Of a stretch of 64,000 nucleotides of DNA, positions 22,011-42,648 are shown one piece after another; the stretch's first letter is position 1, and every line of letters starts with the position of its first letter. The stretch is from Isoetes taiwanensis. Its lineage: Eukaryota; Streptophyta; Lycopodiopsida; Isoetales; Isoetaceae. Under the pieces are notes generated by a model that was given only the letters and a program-made list of their open reading frames with translations, had not been told where the DNA came from and ran no database searches. A program made the translations under genes and the position numbers. The stretch spans positions 3,868,488 through 3,932,487 of the forward strand of contig JAJEKV010000050.1 of the NCBI GenBank assembly GCA_021234155.1, written 5' to 3'.

Positions 22011-22685
22011 TGAACACTTGATAACCTGGTTGTATTCACTTTCATGCATGTTAATAGTCAGAACGTTAGTCTCTTAATATTTATTTGGTTCTTTTGTTAT
22101 GTCCATAGAATGACAGTCCTCATTTACTGTTAAACTGTAGCTGTGAACAAAGGCTGCAAAAACTTTAGCATGATTTTATTGTTCCATGATCAGAGAACTG
22201 ATCATTTTGCAACAGATTGATTGATTCCGTTTGTACAATCATCTTTACAGCGACATGCTTCGCGATGTTTCTGTATTATCTTCTATATGACTTTTTTTGT
22301 TCTAATGTGAACATAACAGTTTGAAGCAACAGCAGGGATATAAGAATTGTTCTCTTTTATCAAAGTTCATAGGTGGATAAGGAGAGAATTCTAATGTAAA
22401 AATGACAGATTGAAGCAACAGTTCACTTTTAAAGTTCACAGGTGGGTTTTTAAAGGAGAGAAAAAACAGCATTGAACTTAATATGGGTTCCTAAGGTGTA
22501 GTGAACGAAGGTTGCTGGTATTTCAAAGTGGTTTGAAATGTTTGTATGTCTATCATTTCTTTTCTAGAAAAATTGCATTGCACATTATCTAAAAAATTTA
22601 TGCGACTTGCTAGGGCACATATAATGTTTGTATATTTTGTTTAGTCAATGGACGTTCTATATGTTCTTAGCATGCTAAAACAACC
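22011..22685. other. 3' flank of the DUF1644 gene
   Basis: T-rich DNA that probably holds the 3' UTR and polyadenylation region; no other feature seen. Confidence 0.45.
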
Positions 22686-22755
22686 ACAAACATCAAAGAA
22701 AAGCAAAGTGGACTTAACGTACAAACATCAAAGAAAAGCAAAGTGGACTTAACGT
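22686..22755. repeat. perfect 35-bp tandem duplication
   Basis: A 35-bp unit starting ACAAACATCAAAG and ending ACTTAACGT is present twice in succession with no mismatch, suggesting a recent duplication. Confidence 0.9.
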
Positions 22756-22897
22756 CTTAGAGTCTCTTGGTTGCAAGATTGATAATATCAATTTATTATG
22801 AGAGGCTTGTGGTTTTTGGGTTTCTAGACGAAGTTTAGAAAACCAATAAAATGTGGTGTTGCTTAACTATATCTTAACTATATTTCAACAGATAAAT

Positions 22898-22932
22898 GCC
22901 ATGAAATGCAACTAATAGTTGCATTTCATGGC
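22898..22932. repeat. perfect hairpin, 16-bp arms and 3-base loop
   Basis: GCCATGAAATGCAACT, AAT, AGTTGCATTTCATGGC: the two arms are exact reverse complements. It is too short for a typical plant microRNA precursor. Confidence 0.85.
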
Positions 22933-23529
22933 CATACATGACACATAGCTGTTCTAGTGTGTTACTACCAAAGGCTTAGGATTTACGAAAATCCATTAAA
23001 AAAAAAAAAATATTTATGATATTTTTTGCCAAGAAACATCTCGAAGCCTTTTTGGGTTTATGGCCTTTTTAGCGCCAAAAAAAATTTTAAAACGATCATT
23101 TGCGAACCTTATCTCTCGTCATTGGATGGGATATCGTCGGAGATTATGCTATTTGTTGGATTGTTTGAGGATGTGAAGCAATAATGGGATAGGTCTTGTT
23201 GCCATTTCGCCGGAGATTTTGCTCTTTGTTGTTAAGGCATGCCCCAAAAACAATTCCAAATCTAATGCGAAACTCTCTTTTCTCTAGTCCTGATCAACTA
23301 TCATGGACGGCTCACTCACTTCAATCTCAACACAAAGATCCTCCTTTTCTTATTTTTAGATAGAATGCAAAAGAGTTTTGGCATGAGAATAGTGCAAAAG
23401 AGTTTTGACATGAAACCTCCGAATCTACCTCCAAGAAGATCCAGGAAGCAGAAGCACCCTAAGTGGGCAAAAGTCTAGCTATGATGGCTATTGTTGAAAT
23501 GATCCGCATCCATGCATAAGGAGCAAACT

Positions 23530-23582
<53 letters not shown>

Positions 23583-24479
23583 GAGTTTTTAACTTCCATG
23601 GGAATACAAGCAGGTTATGGGATGGTACATGCAAGGGCAACAACTCCAGTAAAAGTTGGAGATTAAGCCCATCACCCAACATAATAGAGCAACTAGTGAA
23701 CCACTTAACAATTACAAGAAATTCATTCTGGCAGCTACATTTCTCTTTACCAAATTACTGTTTTACAGTGTATATATTTCGTACCACTATAGGATGGTTT
23801 TCTTGCATGTAGCCTGAACAATGTGGACGAGCCCTAGTATCTAATGATTCTTTATAAAAGGGTAATGTTATATTAGGATGTCTAAAAATTGAAATAAATC
23901 CTTCCAATAATGAAATTATGGAGTTCATGGCTATAAACCATAAATTAGAAGTAGCAGAACTACTATAACCTGCTGATTAAGCCTTGATGGAGGCATCTTA
24001 TCATGCCTAAAATAGTCAGAATGGGAAATGGATTTTGTCATATGTGAAGCTATGGTGAAAAAAGGCATCATTGCCAAGTAGACCCACAAAAGAAAAAAAA
24101 AGGGAAGAAGAAAAGTAACCAACTGGAAAACCATAAATAATAGGCCAAAAATAATGGTGGTTTCCCAAGGGCGGAGAACCTCCAAGTTTTCTGAAGGTCA
24201 GAAAGAAACCTCCGGTGTTCCCTCACCTAGGAGGGCTCAAGTTTAAAACATGGCTTGCAAGTATTGCAAAGCTATTTCTTGAAGCCCAGGATCGGATGCG
24301 ATTTCCTTTCCGCCACCTCATTTTATTATGAGTAAAGGAATGAAACTGCGCAAATTGCTCACATTGGAAGGTCTAATTTACTTGCAGAAAGATCTTGTTG
24401 TCTTATGATTTGGTTGTTTATTTTAAATAGAAATTTTAGTTTCTTGAAAGAATTAGGTTCTCTAATATCCACTAAGACT
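22933..24479. other. non-coding stretch with a (GATA)n microsatellite
   Basis: No gene is supported. A run of about 13 GATA units lies at 23531-23584; it creates a spurious open frame on the minus strand. Confidence 0.6.
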
Positions 24480-24482
24480 TAA

Positions 24483-24792
24483 GGGCGGCTTCCCATGAGC
24501 TTCTCGACCTCAGATTTTATGGAGGTCGGCTTGAACAAAAGAGATGCCTCGTTCCTATGAACCTAAGGCTGGATCCTACGAATTTTATGAGAAAAGACGA
24601 AAGTTTATTTCGTAGAAATTTACAAAAGGACAAAAATTAGGTCTTGACCTCACCATCTGGAAATGAAGCATCAATTCTTCATTTTCAAGTTTGAAACCTG
24701 AGCTCCTCCAAGTGAGGTGCTCATTGGAACACCCAATATCAACATTTGACCTCAAGAAAAGCTTGAGGTTTTGAGCCCATGGGAAACCACCC
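24483..24792. mobile_element. 310-bp PIF/Harbinger-like (Tourist-type) MITE
   Basis: The left end GGGCGGCTTCCCATGAG and the complement of the right end GGGTGGTTTCCCATGGG match as terminal inverted repeats that extend, more weakly, for about 30 bp. Both sides are flanked by TAA (24480-24482, 24793-24795), the 3-bp duplication typical of PIF/Harbinger elements. There is no coding capacity. It lies directly against a truncated copy of the (TTCTA)-tailed retroelement family. Confidence 0.7.
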
Positions 24793-24870
24793 TAATAGGT
24801 CATGGGACCCATATAATGCACTAGTACTAAGATAGGTTTCCAAGAGAAAAACCTTTGCAATAATGATACT
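24793..24870 (-). repeat. truncated copy of the (TTCTA)-tailed retroelement family
   Basis: AATAGGTCATGGGACCCATA and AAAAACCTTTGCAATAATGA match the copy at 5919-6085 in the same orientation, but the tail repeat is missing on the side next to the MITE. Confidence 0.65.
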
Positions 24871-25251
24871 AAACAATAAGTAATCAATGAGTGTGTACAA
24901 AGAAGATCTTGGTGCTCTTCAAAGTTCCTTATACAAACAAGAGATAGAGGGCCTTCTAGTAGAGGCATTAAAACCATTCCTCTTCAAGAGTTGCGCCTAT
25001 AAAAACAAGGATTACTTGTGAAAAATTACATGTAGAAGAGGCACTTTTGGGTTTTCGGTTTGACCTGCAAAATCTTATTGTTTTCATTGCAAAAGGAAAC
25101 CCTTAAAACTATTCACTGTGTAGGTACAAATTTCAATGGCATAAACAAAGAAGGATTCGAACGCTGGAGGCTCCAATGAAACAAAACGGTCTTAACCATC
25201 AAGCTACGAGGGAATAGTGATCAAGTTTTTCAAATTTTTTTATCTGTCCAA

Positions 25252-25258
25252 ATATAAA
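25252..25258 (+). promoter_or_regulatory. candidate TATA box of NRPC1
   Basis: ATATAAAA lies about 55 bases before the start codon at 25309. The position is plausible for a short leader, but transcription start is not shown by sequence alone. Confidence 0.4.
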
Positions 25259-25308
25259 ACCCTCCCACCTCCAAAAACCAAGGGTTTACGGATTTGGCAG
25301 CAGCCGAC

Positions 25309-32773
<7,465 letters not shown>

Positions 32774-34080
32774 CAGGATAAGGCAGTAAGTTTGCATTTT
32801 TCAATTGATTTGGGTAGAAAACCTAGCATCAACTGGTCAACATGTTGTTTCTGTGTGGTGCAAAGCAAGGGAACTATGTTGTTTCTGTGAGATGCAATGA
32901 GAATGAGAAGAGGATATAAAGAGGATCAAGATAGATCAGAATGCACATATCATGTCAGATGTCAAAAAACAAAGCATGGAGCCCATAAGCCCAAGCCTCC
33001 AATATACGAAGATACTTATACCAGGACGAAACTGTGAAACATGTTCTTTATTCAAAAATAGAGACACAGAACATATAGACGATATTTGATAAGTGAATTA
33101 ATTCGCTGGTGAATAAGCATTTCGGAAGTCCTCAGGAATATACTCAAAGTGCTGTGGGAAAGGTAGAGTTGGGTTTCTTTGTCTGGATTGGGCTTAGACA
33201 TAAAACTCTCGTTCTACCTAATTCCTTAGACAGGGTGCGTGCAATCTAAGTCGGCCTTTAACTGTTCTTTCTAGATACAGGGTTACCATTTTTTTTACCA
33301 AGGGAAGCCAACCTTTAAACCAAGAAGTACCCCTGCTATATGTAGTACATCAAGATTTAGGAACCACATCAAGAATAAATATTTCTCAGTTGAAGTGAAA
33401 ATCAGGATCCACAAGACGTTTATGTTCTTCTAACCGGGTAGTGGACCACTTAAGAATTGTGGACAAGGTTATATAGTTTTCTTGAGAAAATTTGAGTACA
33501 TGTATAGTCCATAAAATCTCCACATTAAATTGGTCTATTTATAAATTTCAAATACCCTATTGCGGACAAGATTGAACCCACTTTATTGAATGGGTCAAGA
33601 TTGAAACAATAATTATTTGTTGATCCACCATTAGAAAAATTGATCATTTTACTATGATTCACTATTGGACCATGGTCCACTATTGCTAAACATGCATTGA
33701 AATTATGATAGTGGTCAACTTGATAGAAAACCAACAAAACTCTTAGAGATATATTAAAATTTATGGCATTAGTCAACTTGCTCAAAAAGCGATGGGTTGG
33801 CCAACAAGGTACGACGCATGGAGGGTTGTCCTCGTATGCCCCAAGAGTATGTTTGTGTGCTTCTTGTTTGGTGTTGACGAGGGGTTAAGGTATAGTAAGG
33901 AAGTATTCTTATTGAAGTATAGTAAGAAGCATTTTTATTGATTGCTACATGTGCCTGTGGCATTAAAGAATGATTCAGCTTCCTAGGCATTTACCATGAG
34001 GATACACGATAGAAAGTGAATGGGATAGGACTCATACAAGAATATGCATGTTTTATATCTTTTGAAAGAGATAGATAGAT
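32774..34080. other. NRPC1 3' flank and intergenic DNA
   Basis: No recognisable gene; small unrelated open frames only. Confidence 0.5.
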
Positions 34081-34084
34081 AGTG

Positions 34085-34237
34085 AGAAGGAACTCTCTAC
34101 AAAGATTTTTTCTTGAAAACCTTTCGAGGCAAAGGCTTATTAACCCTAGTAGTAATGTATGTACTAGCCCATTATATGGGTCCATTGGCCTTTTGGTCTT
34201 CGTGGACATTACAAGATCTATTCTATTCTATTCTATT
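34085..34237 (+). repeat. retroelement 3' tail with (TTCTA)n end
   Basis: Plus-strand copy of the family seen at 5919-6085: CTTGAAAACCTTTCGAGGCA, CTAGTAGTAATG, GCCCATTATATGGGTCC, CTTCGTGGACATTA, then (CTATT)n at 34216-34236. A second partial copy with two GTGGATGTTAAAAACCC blocks is at 34490-34545. Confidence 0.7.
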
Positions 34238-34545
34238 TTGTTGCACGAGTACATTGAAGGTTTGCGTATATTGAATGTTCACAACGTGAGGAAATGGTGT
34301 TTACTTTTTACATGGCCTATTAAAGTTTCCTTTAAACATGCACAATCAAGTACACTACATGAGTCACAGGAAGGCAATCTAGAGCCGCGAAGTCTTGCAA
34401 CAAGCTGCTCCTCAACAATGTCGAAACTCTTATAGAGCATGTTTCCATGCCCCTTTTGTTGTTTTGGTCCCATAGCCAATTTGGTCCTTGTGGATGTTAA
34501 AAACCCTGCCCGCCTACCCGCCCTTGTGGATGTTAAAAACCCATC

Positions 34546-35620
34546 TGTCCCTGCCCTCCGTCCGTTCGTCCATCTGTTTGTCTATGAAATGTATGTTTGC
34601 TTATATGATGCCATCGACACCGCACTTGCCAGAGTCTGCAAGGATTCTAGAAGCAGAGAATAGAAATTCAAAAAGCGAAGAATGCTATACATGCATTGTA
34701 ACACCTGAGAGGATTTTTTTTTGACGTTTATATTATGCGTTTGAAAACGCATACCGAAAAGATAGATTCCTGAGTATTTTGCCATTGCGATATGATTAAA
34801 TTGAATGATAATATATATGATTTTCCATTAAGTTATGCCGTTTGTCATTAAATTGTAATAAGCGACATAGAAGTTGGTTCTATTCCTTGTTGCTGAGTAG
34901 GGCCACATAGGGCAAAATGTTTAATTTTTCGTCGCACCATATTATCTGAACCCTTATTTTTTATTTTTTTATTTTATTTTTTTCGAATGGTCTCAACTCT
35001 CAAAAATATCTTTGCATCCACTCTTGGATGGTTCTGTCATATAACCATATCATTGTGCCTGAAAAATAATTATAGGCATTAATCATTTGCATAATAGCAC
35101 TGCATTACTAGTTGGATGCTGTTAGGTCATTCAAAAGACGTTTAAGGCAACATATAATAGCACGACTTGGGGCTTACAATCTAGGCATCCTGATTTTTGC
35201 ACAGGCCATATTTGCATGATCATTTCAGCAATACGTTAAAATTTGTGTCAGCGCCATACCGTTTTTGAAGCATGACAAGGTCATCCATGGTATAAGCGAC
35301 CATATGCATATAGTATATATTTGAAGAAATCCGAATATAGATAGCTAAGCGCCATCAAATTCTTGCCAGAGCCTAAACCATAGAATAAAGCCTAAGTTTT
35401 TAGATTAAGTATTTTAAAAACCATGATTTCACGGTTCACCATGATACCCAGTCTGAAATATCAACTGTCAAATAGCCGAGCAACTATTTGAGTGTGATGC
35501 AATATCATGGACAATATTTTTATGCTCAACATTATTATGCTCTCATAGATGTTTTGCCAGATACAAGCATGCTGCTTTTGATGTTGGTAATTAATTGCCA
35601 GCAAACCACTAAAATATGAT
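34546..35620. other. non-coding stretch
   Basis: AT-rich with a T-rich patch at 34960-34990; no gene or repeat family recognised. Confidence 0.5.
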
Positions 35621-35626
35621 TGAAGG

Positions 35627-36910
35627 ATGAACAAGCAAAGATATGAACATCAGGTTCTTTACTTTCCATTTATAACTACTAAACGTTTTCTTATATATTT
35701 GCAAGAGTTGACCCCTTGTGGCCTTGACAAATTATATTTTAGAACACATGTACTCCTTATCATATTTAGCAGGGGGGTTCCCAATGGAACTCTCCTCTAC
35801 ATCAAGGTTCTCATAGGCAAACTCCCGCCTATCCTCGTTCACATTCTCAACATTATTGTACTTTTGAAATTGTATATGTCAATGCTTGTCGCATTCCATC
35901 GCCCTTTGCATCACAACCACTCTCTCCTCATTAGGTTCCCATCTGTTAGGCATTTCATATTGGGAGAGAATATGTTCCAGTCTTTTATTGGGGCGTGAAT
36001 CGCCAAAGGAGATGGCGGTCATGAGAGGTGACCTCGTTTTCCAGAACAATCCTGGCAATCCCAACTTTACAGCTCCAAGGGAACAAGTTTTTTGTAAAAA
36101 CCAGAAGATACTTTTTTTGACACAACTCCATGGTAATCCTCCACCTGGGAATGCTCTTGCATTTAGTCTTTATCTCAAATTTCCCTATCCAATCTATGGC
36201 ACTATCAAAGGGAAACCCTCTATTGAACAAAGTGCAAACATTTATGTTAAAGAGTTTGAAGCACTTACTCTATCAAATGGAACAATCGCAAGTTAAGTTC
36301 CATACCTTCTCAACATCAATGGCTCATGGCGAACAAGAGTCAATGGCACGATGGTTTAATGCAGATGAAGGCACCCTTTCTGGTACATTATAGCTCTCCT
36401 GCTGATGATCAACAAATCCTCACACAATAATTGCACAACTGGAATTGAGAAGATCAATCAGAACAAGGATTGCAAAAAATGCAATATGATCAATCATATT
36501 CATATCATAGAAGAATGCACGAACCAAAACTCGTATTCCTCCCGTAAAATTAGCTATTTCATATGGTTATTAGCTAATAAAAGTTTGCCTAATATGAAAA
36601 CCTTTCACAAGCATCTGATTAACAATCCGAATGTCATCTATGTGATTTCTCCAGAATGCTCTCTTGGTTGCGAAACTATTGAACGTATTTTTGTTCACCT
36701 AAAGCTAGCCAATTTTTTGTCTTGGTTTAATATAAACTTTAATATTAGCATGCCTTGTTATGAATGATTCTGCATTTAAAATTACCATTTGCTTCATTGC
36801 ATTATGGATTGTGTGGAAGCACATGAAGAGGTGTTTGCATGGAGGGTATAATATGTCGTGCATTTGGATTAAATTAAATTTCAATAAGATAAGATAAGAT
36901 AAGATAATTC
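35627..36910 (+). mobile_element. internally deleted L1-like LINE remnant
   Basis: Around 35930-36290, open frames look like a LINE ORF1 remnant (for example FPSVRHFILGENMFQSFIG). After stops and an apparent internal deletion, 36540-36750 encodes KISYFIWLLANKSLPNMKTF followed by Cys residues, close to KISYFIWLIANGILNNLHS in the zf-RVT region of the LINE at 45.9 kb. Endonuclease and RT domains are missing. The copy ends near an (AAGAT)n tract at 36886-36906, which may be its simple-repeat tail. Same family as the larger LINE is likely but inferred from this one motif. Confidence 0.5.
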
Positions 36911-37221
36911 ACAATCTCATTAAGACATTGCGGTCTAGAAGACGGAAAAAGTCTTATAATTTAAATGGAATGGCATTGGGACTTCCTCTGGTTAGCATTC
37001 TTTTTTTAAGCTTAACTCCATGAACAATTCACTAGTATTGATAGTATGCTTCGTAGATTACTTTGAGAATCACACATGACTTTGACACCACATTTGATTT
37101 GCAAGAAGCAAGATTATACAGAGGTCAGTCTTTGATAGAGATATTCAAGATGATGAAGTTACTGGATAGACTGAAAAGGTTCCTGCAACTGCCTTAGAGC
37201 TAGGTTTTGAATAACAACTTT

Positions 37222-39477
37222 TTATTTAAGAAAGAAATGTCTCCACCACATCTGCTCTTCTTCTAAGAAGTACTTAAAGCCCGAGGAAATTCCATTTTCA
37301 ATGGCTTTTAAGGCTGTCACTGGGGTGCTTTTCTTCTGCTTTGACTTTTTTGGATTTTTGAGAGGAAGTTGCTCAACACGTTCTACCAAGCAAGTGTCTG
37401 GAACAGATCTGAGGAAGCGCAACCCCTTTGGTGGACTCCAGCCTTTAATTGTGGTGTACTTCTTCCCTTATAAAAAGCTTTCTCCATTTTTCAAGTAAAA
37501 CTTGATGTGGCGTTGAAATGTGAGATCATTCAACTTATTGACAATTTGATCTCTACTGGAATGCGTGGAGAAAATAAATTCTCTAAAGTCAGCAGTCTCT
37601 TTTAGAAGCTCAACAACTGGTATGGAAGTGTAAGAATCTTCAATGGTTCGAATTAAAGTAGTAAGACAAAAAGCCTTCTTCCTTCTAAGACACACGAAAA
37701 ATCTGCTGAACATTTGTTCTATTTGATCATGAGTGTGGCCCACAAGTAAATCCGAGCTTTACTTTTTGAAGATCCTTAGCTCCACTAGCATGGCACAATA
37801 CGCAAAGAGCATTTATTCTTGTTGTCAAGTTGCAGGTGGAGCACTAGTGGTAATTGCTCTTGCTCGCGCAGCACTTTGTTAAGAATTGTAATCGTGAGGT
37901 TTGGGCCATCATGCAAGTTTGGATACGTCAAAAATACTTTGCACTTTAGACTTCCTTTGAAGACCGTAGCTCCTACAAGGTGGACCTTAATAAAGCATTC
38001 CTCTGACACATCTTTAGATGTTCAAAAAATGATGTAGAGTTGTCTTTTTTTGATCCATTCCATCAATTACAACAGATATATATTGCAGTGGACGTTCAAG
38101 AGCTTTTTTCCTGTGCTTGGCAAGCTTCCTTCTCTCAGCTGCTTGTTGTTCACGGTGTCTAGCAAGGTTCTGTTGCACAACATCTGTTGAAGAAATCAGG
38201 TCAAAACAATTCTATAAAGCAAGTGTGAGATTAAAAAACTTTAACTTACTTCTTTCGACCTCTGTCTTTGCAGTTTCTCGTTGACTCTTTAATTCTGCAC
38301 GTCTTGAGCAAACAGATATTCTATGTCTCCTGGAAATTTTCACAAGACCAAATTCATTTTTCCACAGTCTAATGAAGTGTAAGTAAAAGATGTGCTGAGA
38401 CTGAATGCAAGTCTCTTTGTATTCTTGGAAGACATCTTTTTTTGTGATTGTTGTCAGTCAAATGATACATGTTGCTATTAGGCAACTTTTCACATATTCA
38501 GTTAGGGCGTGCAGTGTTACAACTCTTCTTGGTTCGCAGTGATCATCAATTGCTAGGTTTTTATCCAGTCTTTTATATAGTCAAGGCATTCTAGTGGCTC
38601 CTAAACGGCGGACAACCGCAAAGCATTTCTGGCAGACTTGTTCATGATTAATGTAGTGCAAGAAGGTGTGACGGTCTGGTCTTACATGATAAGGCAAAAA
38701 TGTCATTGAACTGTAATTGTCTCTAACTGCATGTAGTTTAACCATGTTGAATATGTTGATGCAACCCAATGAGCAGCATTTAGTTCTTAGAAGTCTCCTC
38801 ATTTTCTGTTCGTCCATAAGGTTTCTTCTTCTTACAGCGAAGCATGCTCTCAAGCTAAAATCCACCTTGAATTTCTTGGAAGACTGGCTGGAGAATATAT
38901 AATTTTATTGCTCCTCATTGGTGTCCTCATCTTCTAATGAAAGTTCTACTCTAGGGCTGACCTCCTCTGCCCTTAATAATGTGTTTGTAGAGAAAAATAG
39001 ATCACGTGAAGTTGTACTCGGATAAGTCGGAGACACAGTGTTAAATGAAGGTGATGGGCCATAACATGGTGTGGCAGTAGATGTTACTGCAATATTTTGA
39101 TGAGGAGTTCTTGCCACATCTCTCTTACAATGGACTGGAATCGTGCAAATCCACGTGTCATCACAGTTGTGTGAAGAGGTGTAGATGCTGCAACATCATC
39201 CTCATTTGTAGTTAAGTCATGGTGGGAGACGTTGTGGAGAATCTCGCAGTCTTCTGAGTGTGCTGCAGTCCTTATATGTCTATTTGAAGCAAGAGAAACT
39301 ACAAATAGTGGGGGTAGCCTGTTCCGAATCACCTGTTGAGGTGGAGCCTATGTAGTTTGGGGACAGAACAAAAGGTGTTGGAAGCCTGCTACGTACAGGT
39401 GGTAATGCAATGAAGGGAGGGGGCAGCCTACTTCTTACTAGACTTGGAGAGGGGTGGAAAGATGATAGTAGTCTACT
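37222..39477 (-). pseudogene. DUF7869-type transposon-like gene, decayed and interrupted
   Basis: Reading down the minus strand: a Pro/Ser-rich N-terminal part (39477-38905, with repeated RLPPP-like words); CCSLGCINIFNMVKLHAVRD and HEQVCQKCFAVVRRLGATRM (38865-38581); FYLHFIRLWK and RHRISVCSRRAELK (38400-38300); a probable 66-bp intron (38249-38184); then LARHREQQAAERRKLAKHRK and VVIDGMDQKKT (38170-38040). Next come KVHLVGATVF and LPLVLHLQLDN (38000-37810), GHTHDQIEQMFSRF (37745-37700) and a basic end. This order (Asp in IDGMDQ, Asp in QLDN, then GHTHD) is that of plant and algal DUF7869 proteins, widely suspected to be transposases. Frameshifts near 38025 and 37800 make it non-functional. The N-terminal continuation lies beyond the LINE, near 47958-48100. 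Confidence 0.6.
39466..39477 (+). repeat. left target-site duplication of the 8.5-kb LINE
   Basis: TAGTCTACTAGT lies at about this position, immediately before the LINE, and is repeated as TAGTCTACTAGT just after the A-rich tail at about 47959-47970. The coordinates may be off by a few bases. Confidence 0.65.
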
Positions 39478-40249
39478 AGTAGAAAAGTGGGCTTTTCAAA
39501 ATGAAATGCGCCTATTTTCTTGGAAATTTTGTCTTTATCCCACTTTTTCCGTTCGAAACATTTTCTTGCCAAAAAAAAGTGGGAGAAAGCAAATACACTG
39601 AGATCTGAAGCAGAATTTGTGCAAATCAATTGCTGCCTTTGTAGAGGGATGGCTAACATGAGATTCTTCTCATCCGAAGCTACAATCTGAATATAAAATC
39701 TCCATATTTATGAAGCAAAAATTCAATCACGATCGATTCTCTTATGGAGACAGTAGTTTTTGCAATTATTAGAGAGAAAACTAGAATTATGTGTGGGTTT
39801 TTGAAAGGCTCTGCTACTGATCTTTGGAACTCTTTGATCATTCAACAATTCTTTCCTGGTAATCTTTTTTCATCAAAATACACCTTCCTTCCCAGTACAA
39901 TTGAGTTTGAAGTCGAAATTACTAATTCTTGGCTGGAAGAATTTGTCGGATCTAGTGCCATTGCTCCTTCAGGTATTTTTCGGTGCGTTGTGACTGGTTA
40001 GCTCACAAAATATTTGTTAAAGTACATTCACAGCAGGACTCATTCCAATTTGAAGGGAATTCGCCTTAATTCTCTGTGAATTGCAATTCTCAGTCCAAGT
40101 AATTTGATCTGCATAATTGGAATGGCAATCCGATCTCTATTAGTTAATTTAGAATCTACTTAAAGGCTTCTTTCTCCTCTGTTCTCTTTTCCCCCTTTTC
40201 GTTGTTCAATTCTTGCATGTGCTTTTGTTGTTTTCCCCTAAACTTTATA

Positions 40250-42480
40250 TAATGGATTCTAATTATCCTAAAAACCCTAAACGTTTGGTATTCCTTCACT
40301 CCTTTGTTAATCTTTCGGCCCCAGAGTGCTCTTCTATGCTTCAGAAGTTGCAATCCTTTCAAGAAAAGCCTGAGGATACCATTCTATTTGGAAATTTTGA
40401 TAATCTGCTTCATCAAAATTCAGAAATGGATCCTATTTCTCATGAAGTTCCTTTCTGGGACAATCTATAAGCTATTCCTGATTATAGAGGCATTCTTCAT
40501 CCAATTAATCTTGCTACCCAGAGACCTGTTCCATACAGTATTGCACGTGATCACCCTGAAATCTGTTCCGATGCTGCATTGGACAATAGACTGAGGCACA
40601 CTAATTCTTTCTATCTCCATGATCAAAAGCTCAGCATTTATAATGGTATTTCTTTGAACGTTCCTATTGTTCATTCAAAAATTGAAGCTTTGTCTCAGTC
40701 AGTTGTGATTATAAAAGTTCAAAAATGTGGCATCAAACTTAAATTGTGGGCCTTCCTTCTAAACTTGCACAAAGGAATCATTATTCAAGCTGTCTATTGA
40801 CTTAGTTTTCCATATATAATGCTTGAATGTGGTAATTCAAGATCAACAAACTTTTTCCTGAATTATGGTCCCCTGACTTTTGAGACTACGCAGCTTACTT
40901 TTCTGAAATGGCATCCTAAGCTTGATAATGATCAAATGAATAATCTTTAATATGGCCTCAACTTCTCTCTTTGGTCTGAATCCTATTTATTGGGATGAGG
41001 AATGCTTTAAGCTGCTATTCAATTCCATTAGAACATACATTTCCACTGAATACTCTCCTTTAAGACCACCAAGATCTTTTGTGCAACTTGACTTCTCCAA
41101 AGACATTCCTCTTTCCATTCCTTTTAAAGATGCCTTTGGTCTAGAATCTTCATTAACTCTTAGATGGTCTGGCTTGCCTTCTCAACGTCAGAAATGTCTG
41201 TATAGACATTTTTGATATTCTGATTGCAGATCAAGTTCAGATGGACAGCAAGGGGACAAAATTTCTCAAGAAAGTCAGATCTCAGACATGATACCTTCTG
41301 GACATATTTCAGGAAAACATCCAGTTGAACAGTATGTTAAAGAAGGTTTTGATGAGGATATTTATATAAGAAAAGAAAATCATTTTCAAAAATTGCCAGA
41401 AAATTACAGATTCAAATGCACAAGAGCGAATGGTAGTTATAAAAGAATTCAGAAGCAAAAAGCAGCTAGGGAGCAAATGAAGGACAAAGGAAAGATGAAA
41501 GAGCAAGATGGCTATAATGCTATAAAAAACAATGGTTCAATAGTAATTGGGGAGCCTAAATTGCTAGTGAAGAGCACAGTTGCTAATAAGCCATGCCATG
41601 CAACTGAAAAATTAGGCATGACCTTGAATAATATTATCAAGGAGGCTAAACATCAGGACAAAGGTCAATGTTCTACAATCTCATGGATTTTCCTATCAAA
41701 AATATTAGTAAGAGTGGGTCCTTAATTATGAAAACTCAAGACAAAGCAAAGTCTCGACTGAATTCTAAGTACAAGGATTCAAATTTAAAGAGAAATTTGC
41801 TAGTTACAGAGACACAGCAAACTCAAAAGGTTCCAAAGTCTACAAATCCCATTGACTTACATATTGTTGAACCTGCCAGTCAAACTATTGAAGATAATTC
41901 TGAAGATGCCTCTCAACACCAGGTTAATTATCAAAGTCCTTATCAGGTATTATCTAACCTCAATGGTGAATTAGATTCTAATTTAGACAATAGCAAAGTA
42001 TGTGATTTATTCCATAATCATGTGCCTTATATAACCCCTCCAGCCCAAATCACTGAATCAAAAGAGCTTCCTATTTTGACTCCTGCTTCTCTGCCTTCCC
42101 TGATTGACCTAGACTCCCCTATAGTGGATTGTTCTACAAGTCCTCCAAAGGTACCAAGCAAGTTTGCAGATCAGATGGCACAAGAAGATATCAGTCAGTG
42201 CTCACAAGGACACAAAGATTGTGAAGTTGAAGTGACTCTAAATAAAGGCAGTGGCTTTGTTACTGAGACTCCAGAGCATAGAGTCATGGAAATGAAGGAG
42301 CTTCAAGAAAGGGAAAATACCAGACACTACCTTAAATAATATAAAAATAATTCTATGTTCCAATTTTCTCCTGGTGGATTTTCTGACTTAAGTGATATTG
42401 AGGGTTATGGAAGTGATAAGGAAAATTGGGGTAAGGAAGAGTCTTCTTAGAGAATCCTAATAATAATCCTAAACCAGAGA
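40250..42480 (+). pseudogene. LINE ORF1 region (broken)
   Basis: ORF1 remnants are spread over frames: 40253-40470, 40952-41215, 41288-41725 and 41668-42339. The piece at 40952 (PIYWDEECFKLLFNSI, then SFVQLDFSKDIPLSIPF) resembles the DUF4283-type RNA-binding region of plant LINE ORF1. The later piece is Lys/Ser-rich. I see no CCHC zinc knuckle. Several stops and at least two frameshifts are present. Confidence 0.5.
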
Positions 42481-42648
42481 AGGATCACATTAAAAAAAAT
42501 GTTAAGAAAAATGAGAATAACTTAGGAAAAGTCTTATCTGGATTGAATAAAACCCTTGCTCAAAATACTAGAAGTAAAAACAATAAAAGAAAATCCTCAA
42601 GATCCAAAAAGTAACTATCCTCCTTTGTCTTAGTCCTACTTCAATCTG

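Noticed and set aside
23488-23682. 64-codon minus-strand frame with repeated SIYL
   Set aside because: Translation of the GATA microsatellite.
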